A stretch of DNA of 64,000 nucleotides from Xiphydria camelus. Taxonomy: Eukaryota; Arthropoda; Insecta; Hymenoptera; Xiphydriidae. The notes under the pieces were generated by a model. It made no database searches and was not told where the DNA came from. It worked only from the letters and a program-made list of their open reading frames with translations. The translations under genes and the position numbers were made by a program. The stretch lies in the NCBI GenBank assembly GCA_963678675.1, contig OY783195.1, positions 13,800,505 to 13,864,504 on the forward strand, in the 5' to 3' direction. Shown here piece by piece: positions 34,653 to 45,260 of this stretch. Within the stretch, counting starts at the first letter, position 1. Each line of letters starts with the position of its first letter.

Positions 34653-35191
34653 GATATCATTTTCAGATGATGTAACTACGCTAGCACAGTAATCTGAAAT
34701 CGTCTGTTTATGTTATGTAAACTGAAATCATTTGTGCAAGATACTTATCAAAAATTATTCGACCAGCTGAAATACTAAGTAAAATGTTAATGAGAAATGG
34801 AATCGTTCCCGTAGTAGACGAAAACAGTGACGAGGATTAAAATTGTTTTTTCATCGAGTATTTGTAACTATTTGTAACTATTATTGTATTTGTAATTATT
34901 TGTAAGTATTTGTAAGTGAGAGGCCAGAAGACTTACAGAAAGGAAGCACCCCGTATTGTGACACGTGACCTCGTTCATGGTAAAGGAAGTATTGAAATAA
35001 TAATAAATAAATAAATAAAATCATTTAAAAACTGTTACAAAAAATTAACAATGATCATATGCCGAATTGCCATAAAAGTGAACAAATTCCTTTGTAGTGA
35101 ATGTACAGTGTATATCATATACAGGGTGTTCAAAAAGTCCCGGTATGGCTGATTATCTCAGCGGGAAATCATTTTAGAGAAGAATGTTTAA

Positions 35192-35572
35192 GGTAGTTGG
35201 ACCGCTATAGCACTTTTCCAGATTTTTAAAAAATTTTGTCAGATTATAGATTATAAAAAAACTGATAACTTTTCCTTATGAATGTAACCATTCTGACGTT
35301 TAGAAATAGAGATATTCGGTTTGTATTTCTCCATTGAAATCAATGAGTCAGGGCCGCGTGGAGCATCCGCAGTCGCGCGCGTACGTGCGTGCGCGCGGCG
35401 TAGCACGGCCCTGTCTCATTGATTTCAATGGAGAAATAAAAACGGAATATCTCTATTTCTAAACGTCAGAATGATTTCATTCATAAATAAAAGTTATCAG
35501 TTTTTTTATAATCTATAATCTGACAAAATTTTTTTAAAATTGCTGGAAAAGTGCAATAGCGGTCCAACTACC
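35192..35572. mobile_element. 381-bp fold-back inserted at TTAA
   Basis: Near-perfect inverted arms of about 160 bp begin GGTAGTTGGACCGCTATAGC. The centre is very GC-rich (around 35340-35410). TTAA at 35188-35191 and 35573-35576. Undisturbed target copies occur at 9751-9762 and about 10385-10396 (ATGTTTAATACA), proving duplication of TTAA. No ORF. Confidence 0.93.
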
Positions 35573-35899
35573 TTAATACAAAACTTTTAGGATTTTTCCC
35601 TGGCTACCCAATGGTCATATTGGATGTGACCTTGACTATGACCTTCAAGGTCATATCAAGGTCAAATTGATTTTAGAAAATGGGAACCCCTATTTTTGAT
35701 GCCGGAAATGAAAAGAGTGGGAAATTTCACGTTCAAATATGTCCTTGAACATTTTTTTCATGTGACCTTTATGGTCAGCGGAGCTCAAATTGAGGGCAAG
35801 TACAGTTCGGCTTCGTACCATGAAAGCTATGGGCCCTAGAAAAGTTCTTTTCAATAGTAGGGTTTAGGATTTTCCCATGGATATTTTCGGAGTTGCTGT

Positions 35900-36450
35900 C
35901 TATGGATCTGAAGTTAGATGTAAGAAATTCAAAATGGTTAATTCAAAATGGCGTATCCAATATAATGCGGACGAAAACTTAAACATCATTCTGCACGGAA
36001 GTACGCACTAAGGGGTTCTCGAGGTCACTCATTGCGAGTCTGATGTCAGGTGTAAGAATTTCAAAATGGCCTATCCAAAATGGCGGACGAAAGCTTAAAC
36101 GATATGCAGCTGTATGAAAGTTGGCACTAAAGGGTTTTCCGGATCACTGATTGTGAACTTGATGTCAGATGTAGGAAATTCACAATGGCCAATCCAAAAT
36201 GGCGGATCCAACATGGCGAATTAAAAGTTAAACAACATGAATCTGCATGGAAGTAGACACTAAGAGGTTTCCGGGATGACTCATTGCGAGTCTGGTGTCA
36301 GATGTAAGAAATTCAAAATGGCCGATCCAAAATGGCGGATCCAACATGGCGGACGAAAATTTAAAAAATATGAAGCTGCACTAAGGTTGGCATTAAGGGG
36401 TTTTTCGTGTAACTGATTTGGAATATGATGTCAGATGTAAGAAATTCCAA
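35900..36450 (+). repeat. Tandem units containing AAAATGGC motifs
   Basis: Units starting with GATGTAAGAAATTCAAAATG-like sequence near 35910, 36042, 36161, 36292 and 36428. Each has one or more ATGGCGGA/ATGGCCGA motifs. One unit end is also present, inverted, at 10738-10800 next to the helicase remnant. Confidence 0.85.
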
Positions 36451-36772
36451 ATGAAGGTCATGGTCAAGGTCAAATCCAATACCACCATTGTATAGCCACG
36501 GAAAAATCCTAAACCTTACTATCAAAAAGAATTTTTCTAGGGCCCATAGCTTTCATGGTACGAAGCCGAACTGTACTTGACCTCAATTTGACCTCCGCTG
36601 ACCGTAACGGTCACATGAAAAAAAAAAGGTCAAGGACATATTTGAACGTGAAATTTCCCGCTCTTTTCATTTCCGGTATCAAAACTAAGCGTTCCCATTT
36701 TAAAAAATCAATTTGACCGTGATATGACCTTGAAGGTCATGGTCAAGGTCAAATCCAATATGACTGTACGGG

Positions 36773-37168
36773 GAAAGAGTGAACTGCCGTGATTACTTCG
36801 TTTAACAATATTAAGTTTTATTGAAACTAAAATCAGGGCACTCTCTCTAAAAACGGATTATCATAACGGATTAATGCGAGAAACTGAAATTCGTGGCGAA
36901 GATCGAAGTACATGCACGCGAGACTATCGTTACAATGACGATGGAAAAAACAAATCTGTTTATTTTAACACTGGTCGCGATGACGCTGAGGTTCGAATTT
37001 GTTTAACACTATATTCGACTAGATCGTGGTGGCGTTGAGATTTACCGCAAGGCGGTATTGCAAGAATTCGACTGGCTTCACGAAACAAGCGATTACGTTC
37101 GCAGCCCATGCTTGTCAGAACATACCGCCCGCCTTGCCATCGCAGCCGATGGCGAAATTAGCTACATG
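36773..37168 (-). repeat. Putative BEL/Pao 3' LTR
   Basis: On the minus strand it starts TGTAACATGTAGC, carries TCAATAAAACTT near its end and finishes CCCCGTACA, so it has TG...CA ends, a polyadenylation signal and a suitable length (396 bp). It lies directly downstream of the BEL/Pao pol end. The target duplication cannot be checked because the 5' LTR is absent. Confidence 0.55.
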
Positions 37169-37201
37169 TTACATTTCTTATACCTAGATAATAATCAATG
37201 T

Positions 37202-37895
37202 CTAGTCGTCTGATAGCACCGGCAACACACACACCTTGGCAACGGGTCGCTTGATCCGTGACGTCTTTGTTTGGAGTGTCACGACTCGGACAAGACCGTC
37301 TGAACCTGGGTGTACTTCTACTACCTTCCCGAGGGGCCACACCGTTGGGGGGCGATTGTCATCCTTGATCAGGACGATCGTCCCGATTTTAATGTTTTTG
37401 CTGCGCTGCTGCCACTTGGTTCGATTGAGTAGCGATTGTAGGTATTCCGTCCTCCAGCGGGTCCAGAGATGATCCAACATCTGCCGCGTACGTTGCCAGT
37501 GTGACAGTCGTTGTACAGGCAGGTGCGTCAGAGACGGTTCCGGTAAAGTATTGATGGCGGCTCCGATCAGGAAATGGCCCGGGGTAATGACGACACTATC
37601 CGATGGGTCGTCGGAAAGTGTCCACAACGGACGCGAATTAAGTACCGCCTCGACACCGAAGTGCGGTGCAGAAGGCGGATTGAACCGCCATTCGGTTCCC
37701 CATGGTTGCAAGGGTGTCGGCGAGTGCGGTCGATTCTTTAGTTGATTCTGTAAGTAGGCGCCGAAGTTCGGCGGCGGCACCAACGAAATTCCGCCCGCAG
37801 TCGCTGGTGAGTGTGGCGCAGATTCTCCTACGAGCGATGAACCGCTTATACGCGGCGATAAAGCCGGCTTTATACGTTCTTTGCGTCCGGCCTCT
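37202..37895 (-). pseudogene. BEL/Pao retrotransposon pol, integrase end
   Basis: The frame 37202-37783 reads TEWRFNPPSAPHFG, AVLNSRPLWTLSDD, TPGHFLIGAAINTLPE, then HWQRTRQMLDHLWTRWRTEY and GTIVLIKDDNRPPTVWPLG, the integrase end and C-terminal domain of Pao-type pol. A frameshift lies upstream (remains of the integrase core are readable to about 37895). The segment between APHFG and AVLNSRPL is missing, about 40 residues that in the family include the third catalytic residue (Glu). The remainder of the element is absent; a pogo-like element begins at 37895. Not functional. Confidence 0.9.
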
Positions 37896-38151
37896 AAAAG
37901 CTTTGATCGTAAATATGATATGGAATGACCCTTTTCAAATAAGTTAAAAATGGATCAGAAAATGCATCAATTGCATCTCTTCTGTCCTTAACTTTTTTTA
38001 TATAACGCCTTAAAGTTGTGCGTGGAATTCCGTATTGTATTGCAGCGGCTTTAACTGACAGTCGACCATTTTCTATATCACGAAGTGCGTTGCGCATAGT
38101 TTCAGCAGAAGTTTTACCTATTATTTTATCTGTTTTTTTGCGACGAGGCAT
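37894..38151 (-). pseudogene. Pogo-like transposase, N-terminal HTH part
   Basis: Starts MPRRKKTDK and contains NALRDIENGRLSVKAAAIQY and IPRTTLRRYIKK, an HTH_psq domain (residues about 15-55) of pogo/Tigger-like transposases, followed by FLTYLKRVIPYH. The frame ends shortly after, where BEL sequence begins, so the DDE part is lost. Start chosen at the conserved MPRRKK. Confidence 0.8.
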
Positions 38152-38397
38152 TTTGTAGCATATCTGAAATAGAAAAGGTCAAAACTTAAGTACAATATTT
38201 AGGAAGGTACAGTGGCCACCCTTTTAAAGATTTACAAAGTAGTGGCCACTGTACCTACAGTAGATGGTGGCCACTGTACCATCAGTAACGCCGTAAAATT
38301 AAAAATGGCTTACAAAAAAATTATGAAAAGGACGCAGGAAAATAATATGCCAGAAGATACTTACATATATTGGTTATCGTTTGCCATGGGTCTTATA

Positions 38398-40446
38398 CAG
38401 TGTGTCCGTAAAGTCCCGCAACTTGCAGTTATTTCGAGAACGGAATACTTTTTCAAAAAACGCCCTGACACGTCAACTTTTTTATTTTCCTAGCAATGTT
38501 TTGGCCTAGGTAGTTTTTCCAAAACTTGCCGCATGAAGGCGCCACGATCGATGTTATTTTTTCTTAAATTGCAACACCTATTTTTTATTGCATTTTTGGG
38601 TAGCCACTGTTATCCTGAGTACAGCGGTGTGCCATGTGTGGGGGGTTACATGAGAAAATTTTTGAGAAAATGCAGGTTTATTATGACGAAGTAGGTTTTC
38701 GTATTTTGGCAAACTTGACTCGCTGCGACCGCTGAAAGAAAAAAGTAATGAAGAAAAGTTGATAAGAGTAACCAATTAGAGCAGTTGCTCGAAGTGGCCA
38801 TCGTGAACTGCTTGGCAGTGGGCCATTCTCTCCACAAACGAGCGCTGTACGTTCGCTAGTGCCGCTGGAGTGATCGTCTGGATCTCGACTCGAATGCGAT
38901 GTCTCAGGTCTTCCAAATTTTGAGGCCTGTTTACATAAACGCGGCTTTTCAGATGTCCCCATAAAAAAAAGCGCTGGCCATTCGATTTGACCCCTTCGAC
39001 CTATCCAGCGATTGGGGAACAGCTGATTTAAATAATCTCTCACTAGCAACGCATAGTGCAGTAGTGCCCCGTCTTGCTGGAACCAGATCTGAGGATCAGT
39101 TCCACCTGGCTGTGGCGCTGGAAATCTTTGAACGAGAGCAGGGACTACCTCATTTTGCAATAGTTCAAGATAACGTTGTCCAGTCAGATTACCCTCAATA
39201 AAAAAACGGCCCTATAATTGTATTTCTTACAATGCCCGCCCAAAAATTGACTTCTTCTGGATGTTGGGTATGTGCTTCCTCCACCCAGTGAGGATTTTGA
39301 TCCGACCAATATCGACAGTTGTGTCGGTTTACCGTGCCATTCAATGTAAAAGAGGCCTCGTCAGAAAAAAGAATGTTGCCAGCAAAATTCGTATGTGGAT
39401 TATTACAAAGTTCTTGTATTATTTCGCAAAATTCAATTCGCCGATCGAAGTCGTCGTCTGACAACTCCTGAACTAATTTTACCTTGTAAGGGTGAAATTT
39501 GTTTTTACGGAGAACCTTATGCACTGACGTTTTACTTATGCGCAGATCCCTGCCCGTTTGACGACATGACGACTGAGGGCTATCCTGAACTGCCAGTAAG
39601 ACGTTCAGCTGATCATCCTCGGACAAAGATGGTCGGCCTGATCTTGGCAAGTCTTTCACATGACCAGAAGCCTCAAATTTTTGCAGTAGCCGGCCTACTG
39701 TAGATTTTGATATTAGCCTATCAGGATGCGTTTCATTAAACAATGTGCAAACTTGGTCATAGGTTCTTCTTCGATCACCGTAACCGACCATCATTAGAAT
39801 CTGAATCCGATCAGTCTCGCTGAGAAAATTAGCCATATCGAAAGGTTTGACAAAGTACAAGACTACCAGAGAGTCTTCAAAAAGACTGATTTACCGAGTT
39901 TCAATGAAACTCGAAAAAAAAGCGATAAGCTGAACAAAGCAGAAAGCAAAAAGCGCAATAAGTACGAGAGAGTAGGTATTAGGCAGTCCAATCTCATTGA
40001 GAGTTGAGAAAACAATGCGAGTCAAAACCGCAATAAGGCACTGAATCCTTATGAAAGCCAACGGCGCATGCGCGCTCCTCCAAATAAGCAGAGATGGCCC
40101 TCCCCCTTCTTTTACAGCGGTCGCAGCGATTCAAGTTTGCATGAAAACCTACTTCGTCATAATAAACCTGCATTTTCTCAAAAATTTTCTCATGTAACCC
40201 CCCACACGTGGCATACCGCTGTACTTAGGACAACAGTGGCTACCCAGAAATGCAATAAAAAATAGGTGTTGCAATTTAAGAAAAAAATAACATCGATCGT
40301 GGCGCCTTCATGCGGCAAGTTTTGGAAAAACTACCTAGGCCAAAACATTGCTAGGAAAATAAAAAAGTTGACGTGTCAAAGCGTTTTTTGAAAAAATATT
40401 CCGTTCTCGAAATAACTGCAAGTTGCGGGACTTTACGGACACACTG
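38398..40446 (-). mobile_element. DD41D-type Tc1/mariner element with about 340-bp TIRs
   Basis: The ends CAGTGTGTCCGTAAAGTCCC are inverted, with TA on both sides. TIR similarity extends from 38398-38738 against 40115-40446. The coding region lies on the minus strand between them. The insertion is inside the pogo-like element. Confidence 0.93.
38765..39836 (-). pseudogene. DD41D mariner transposase, broken
   Basis: Start taken at MANFLSETDRIQ (39836) rather than the upstream ATG at 39860, since the family begins there. HTH region with DRRRTYDQVCTLFNETHP and SKSTVGRLLQKFE, then SGRPSLSEDD; ILFSDEASFTLNG has the first Asp and WFQQDGALLHYA the second. A T-run near 39197 has one base too many and stops the frame. 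Downstream, the segment that normally carries SPDL and the third Asp is deleted between IEWPA and the following LWG-like motif, and a run of eight T shifts the frame. The C-terminus (ending near 38770) is readable in the other frame. Inactive. Confidence 0.9.
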
Positions 40447-40770
40447 TATATTGTTTCTCGTTGACAACACTAAAATATTACAAAAATACTTTCCCGAAAT
40501 ATGTTTACAATACGTGCTAAATTTTGAGGTTAAGCATTTACCCAAGAAAAGGATTCGAGAATACTGCAACTAACATCATGAACAGAAACGGTAATTAATT
40601 ATAACCTTACTCGCTTGATGGCGACACACAGTCTTTCTAAATAAAAATTCTGTAGGTATGTGGCCACTGTACCTGCATGGCCACTGTTGCAGACTCTCCC
40701 CTACTCTCCTATTGTACATGAGAAAAGTGGTAACAAGAATTATGAATTATAAATGACTAACAAGCAAGTT

Positions 40771-41227
40771 TACAGGGTGAAACTAGCTCTTAAAGTTAAG
40801 CCAACGAATCCAGCGATATACAACATTAAGGTCTTTGAAGGTCAACGAAGGTCAAAAAGTTAAAATGAACTTACATTTACGGAAGGTGTTCGAAGTGATG
40901 ACCGTTAGTATCACTTCGAACACCTTCCGTAAATGTAAGTTCATTTTAACTTTTTGACCTTCGTTGACCTTCAAAGACCTTAATGTTGCATATCGTTGGA
41001 TTCGTCTCGATAGCCGCTATCAGAAAATAAGTACCAAAATATAGCATCCTAAGTAAAAAAACAAAGTTGACCTTCAAATCTCTGAAGCGACAAAAACCTA
41101 GCAACAAAAAACTAACATCATAATAGCCCCTGTTGTGTCCTATGTAACTTTTCTTTCAAAAACTTTTCTACTACTATTATACTTTCGGAGTTATTCTAGC
41201 TGGCAATAACTGGTGACCCACCCTGTA
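40771..41227. mobile_element. MITE with large internal hairpin
   Basis: Ends TACAGGGTG and CACCCTGTA. The core 40804-41005 is an inverted repeat of 96-bp arms (two to three mismatches) around a 10-base loop. AAGGTC motifs occur three times in each arm. No ORF. Confidence 0.7.
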
Positions 41228-41493
41228 TACTTCTACTCTTGTTCAGAAGCGCTCGGAAAAAAATTCCGTTATGGTGGTTATTTATAGCTAAGGGTTCTCC
41301 TACATTCAAACAGTACGTGGCTATCGCTGTCGTAAATCGTTAGCGTTAATAGGGGTTTCTTTTTTATTTGGAAAACTGAAGACAGTCAATAGTAAAGTAA
41401 GAGCGTTGACAGGATTTATTAGGAGGTTGCATGGAAAGCCGCTGTTTTTTTCTTGATTTTAAAACATTATTTCTAATAAAATGTGTGAATACC

Positions 41494-42544
41494 TCAATCG
41501 AAGTATTTGCCTTCAAAAGCTATAACTTTTTCCCACTTTTCTGGCAGAAGTTGAATTCCGCGATGAACGAATTGTCTACTTTTCGAACTAATCCACTCAG
41601 CAACCCAATTTTTGACTTCTTGGTAATTATGGAAGTGTTATGTTCCAAGTCGTGTTGCATCGATTTAAATAAATGATAATAACTCGGGGCCAGATCTGGA
41701 GAATACGTTTGCTGTGAGAGAACTTCCCATTCAAGCTCCATCTATGTTTCTTTCACGGCTCTAGAGACATGAGACCGAGCGTTGTCATGAAGAAGAATCA
41801 CTTTCGGCGAGTTCATACAATTTATGGTCGTTTTTGTATCAAATTATCATTTAAATGCTGCAATTGCTGTTGATAACGTTCGACAGTAATTGTTTCATTC
41901 GGTTTCAACAGCTCATAATAAACGACACCTTCCACATATCCCACCAAATTGAAATCATTGTTTTGTGACCGTGGATGTTTCGTTTTGGTATCGACGTTGA
42001 TGGTTGGCCAGGATTAACCCATGATTTTTTACGTTTCGGATTATCGAAATACATCCATTTCTCATTGCCGGGACCGATACGCCATAAAAAAAATGTTCTT
42101 TCTATGCTTTGCAAGCAAAGAAACCGAGATGTTCAGACAATTAGCAATGGCATTTTCTGTCAATTCATGTATCATCCACTTTCCTTCTTTTTGAATCTTT
42201 CCCATGGCATGTAAACGTCGTGAAATTGTAGATTTATCGACTTCAAGCTGTTGAGCCAATTCTTTGAGCGTTTGAGTAGGGTTTTCTTCCAATAGGTAGA
42301 GCTTGCAGTTCTGCTTCGAACTTCTTTGTTTGACCTGGCCGTTGTTTGTCGTGAACATCACAGTTTCCACTTTTGAAGCGACGAAACCAATCTCTACATA
42401 CTGTTTCTGATGGAGCAGATTCGGTATAAGTTTGCGCAAATAATTCATGACCTGCAGTAGCACTTTTTTAAAAATCAAAGTAGTGTAGACGTACACATCG
42501 AAAACCAAAACTTGTCGCATTCCATTTTCTTTTGTTATAGACAT
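41494..42544 (-). pseudogene. mariner (DD34D) transposase, inactive
   Basis: The frame starts at 42544 (MSITKENGMRQ). HTH portions include NPTQTLKELAQQLEVDKSTI. The catalytic region is readable in pieces: PGNEKWMYFDNPKRKKSWV (family has Asp where Asn stands), LLHDNARS (second Asp kept), and YSPDLAPSYYHLF (third Asp replaced by Tyr). Frame changes occur near 42090, 41900 and 41570. The natural C-terminus PEKWEKVIAFEGKYFD ends at 41494. Two of three catalytic Asp residues are lost. The TIRs were not identified with confidence. Confidence 0.9.
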
Positions 42545-43620
42545 AGACTTATATGAACCAAAAATGGCAGTTTAGTGACTGAATCTTAATGAGAAATGTC
42601 CATAATTTAAAGTGATACGAGAAGTATTAGTCGCTGCGCACGACATAAGTAGTTAGAGCCATTTACAGGAGAATAGCGGCTTTCAATTCAACTAATGTAA
42701 TCACCACATTCACAGCACAAACTGAAATACTTTAACGAAAATGAATTTAATGTCGCAATTTCAACTGATATTTGTTCGACTTTGTCAGTTCTTATATGCC
42801 CTAGTATTATGAAGTTATTACAAAAATATCACGTGTTGCATTGATGAGCATTTCATGGATCGTTATTATCAACTGAACTTGTGTACCTCTGTTTAAAGTG
42901 TTTACGCAATTTACTTGTGACTTATCTTTGGCAATTTGGCAACAATCTCATCCTATCATTGCATAACTTATTTCTCTTTTATATTACAGCTTTTATCCAT
43001 AAGATTAAAACGTCGACATAATCATAATTAATTAGAATTCATGATTTAACGTGCTTTAATCATCGCTGTGAAAAATAATTTCATTTAAAGAGGAAATTAT
43101 AATGTTATCTAAAGAATAATCTAGTAATTGTGTGGTCTTTTAACCTTTATAAAGAAACGAACAAATTAAGGAAGTCGCTTTAAATCACCATGTTGTCACA
43201 GAAACCTCCAACTAGAAGTTTGAAGTGGAAATTGAAAATTGAAAAAACTGTAGGAGGGAAAAAAATGTTGAAAAATATGACTATATTCAGAATTAAATTT
43301 CCATCATTTTGTCCTTAGGCTGATATCGATATTTTGAAAAACCAGATGTCAACGAAAATTTTTCTCAAAAAAACAGTTTTTTAAATCTATATTCTGCGAT
43401 TTCATTATACGTAAAAAATTAAACAACTCGTACATTGCAAGTTTTACTGTATCTCTCTTCGTTTCCGAAATAGCTCTGAGGGGGTCCAACTTTGGGAGGC
43501 TGTTTGACACTCTTAAATCAAAATTTAGTCATTATAAAAGTTGGGATCTTTTATTTTTCGATAAACTTCAATTCTGCCGAGTTTCATTCAAACCGGAGGC
43601 GGATGCCTCGCGACCTTCCC
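42545..43620. other. Intron or intergenic sequence, nothing recognised
   Basis: AT-rich, without an ORF or repeat I can name. It may be intronic to the Sam50 gene. Confidence 0.4.
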
Positions 43621-43639
43621 TTGTTAGGTAAATTACTTT

Positions 43640-44560
43640 TTCTCTCTAATCAATCGGTTTAAAGATCATTTGTAGGTATTTGAAATCTAATTACGATACG
43701 TACCAATCGATTGATTCATTACAAATAATCGGAAGAAAAAAATTATCTGGACAATATGTCGCCCTCTCGTGCACATGTATTCAATTGCTTCTCGAATTTA
43801 AGCCCGTGAAACTGTATCATGGATATACATAGACCAATTCTCTCGAACAAATTTTAGTTATTTCTATTTTAATGAGACGATTTCCTTGAATCAACCAATC
43901 GGCATGAGAATAACTAAAACTTGTATAAAGAAATTGGATCATGGATACAGAGGGCTCCTACTCCCATAAATATTGATGTCTATCGTTTGAAGCTCATTTG
44001 TAGAGGTTTGTTAGTTTATTTCAATTTATTTAGACAATCTGATTTGTTCAAATCATTAAAGTTACTTACGTCAGAAAAATTATATACATCAAATCCTCAA
44101 GATTCCGGTAAATCCTAATATGTTCATTAGAATTACAAAAAACAATAGATAAATGAGAAAAATGGAGAAAAGGTGGCACGTACATAGGGTCATTGTCCCT
44201 CAAAGGATTAATTAGAGTTTCCACTCAAACTCGCACGTATGTACCCCATACAGCCTAGGACCATGTATAAAATAACCTATGAACTATCAAACATCAAATA
44301 TAGATTATTAAGTTTCTATTAATAAGTTTGAAATTATTGCAACCAAAATGTCACCATCGATAAAGAACTATCAGCTAAAATTCGAGAAGTAATTGAATGC
44401 ATGTGCGAGAGAGGGCGACATATTGTTCAGATAATGTTTTCCTTCTAATCATATTTGTAATGAACGAATTAAATAACATGTTTCGTAATTAGATTTTAAA
44501 TACCTGCATATTATGACCTTCAAATAATTCAGTATTGAGAAAACGTACCTAATTTGCCTA
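43640..44560. repeat. Diverged inverted repeat, about 190-bp arms
   Basis: 43640-43830 and 44370-44560 are inverse copies with many mismatches (ATATGTCGCCCTCTC against GAGAGGGCGACATAT). An old TIR element is the likely origin. It lies 270 bp upstream of the Sam50 exon, probably in its last intron. Confidence 0.7.
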
Positions 44561-44830
44561 AGGAATAATATATATATGTTCATAACGAAAAAGAATTTTC
44601 CGCGAAGTTTAATTTACTTATAAAACGTAAATGAGGGACTATCAAACGTCGAATATAGACTAATAATCCTTTACAAATGAGCTTCAAATGTGATTGAGAT
44701 GAATATTTTTTAATGAAGTCGTAGATGAAGAGCTAACTATGCAGAGCTGTTGTCTTATTTCATATAATATAAGAATACGAGTAGAATAATAAATGATAAT
44801 ACTACATATTAGTTATTTTATTTGTTTCAG

Positions 44831-45015
44831 GTGGCAACTATAGAGAAAACTTGGATATTTTCATAAATAACGTCCGTTGTTCCATTGGTGGCGGCATTGC
44901 AATGAAACTTGGTAGCGTTGCACGAGTCGAATTGAATTTAGTTATGCCTTTATTGTTCATCAGAAAAGATTTGCTTCAACAGTTCCAGTTTGGAGTCGGA
45001 TTGCAATATTTATAG
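44831..45015 (+). CDS. Sam50: Sam50 (SAMM50), C-terminal exon
   Basis: The exon begins after a strong acceptor (TTTGTTTCAG, 44821-44830), in phase 1, and ends at TAG 45013-45015. It encodes about 61 residues: NYRENLDIFINNVRCS, then GGGIAMKLGSVARVELN, ending QFGVGLQYL. Sam50 is the beta-barrel core of the mitochondrial outer-membrane sorting and assembly machinery. The last strands with an R-x-ELN segment and the C-terminal beta-signal (QFG-x-G-x-x-L) are diagnostic. No stop or frameshift is present. Upstream exons are not identified, so it could be a true last exon after a long intron, or a duplicated fragment. Confidence 0.82.
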
Positions 45016-45260
45016 ACATTCGTTAATACTAATAAATATAACGTGTGTTCTACCTTTGATAATGAAAATTGTACATTGGTCATGGTAATTGTACATCGTA
45101 AATATTAATGTATAATTTAACGTAATTACTTCTATATACAAAAACGAATGCACGTATATGTAAATATAAGATAAAATCAAAGTGTAATTTTGGTTGTAAT
45201 AGTAGATTTCTTCAATTTTATTAAGATCAGAGTAAAAAAGAAATAAAAGTTAAATCACTA
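45016..45260 (+). other. Likely 3' UTR of the Sam50 gene
   Basis: AATAAA occurs at 45031 and again at 45242. The sequence is AT-rich and free of obvious transposon ends. The actual cleavage site cannot be told from sequence alone. Confidence 0.45.

Larger units (their letters stand above)
33340..35040 (+). mobile_element. DDE/SWIM-type transposon, rearranged remnant
   Basis: Coding pieces of one element in broken frames. A DDE-like N part appears twice in opposite orientation (33347-33530 + and 34420-34650 -). A SWIM-like C-terminus lies on the plus strand (about 34150-34355). A duplicated 3' end (34670-35030) includes the GAGGCCAG and GACCTCGTTCATGGTAAAGG terminal block. The internal inversion makes the element clearly non-functional. 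Confidence 0.7.
35121..36772. repeat. Helitron-linked repeat block with inverted halves
   Basis: 35121-35187 plus 35577-35880 match the Helitron interior at 9690-9800 and 10380-10720. 36470-36770 is an inverted copy of 35600-35880. Between them are five tandem units of about 119-136 bp. Repeated AAGGTCA half-sites are frequent at both ends. No ORF. Confidence 0.8.
38206..40700 (-). mobile_element. 5' end of a pogo-like element, split by another transposon
   Basis: Repeated GGCCACTGTACC motifs (38206-38282, 40660-40690) lie upstream of the HTH ORF. The outer end appears to be AGTAGGGGAGAGTCTGC (minus strand, about 40685-40703), similar to the terminus of the pogo-like element at 25381. The DD41D element at 38398-40446 inserted at a TA inside this 5' region. 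Confidence 0.65.
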
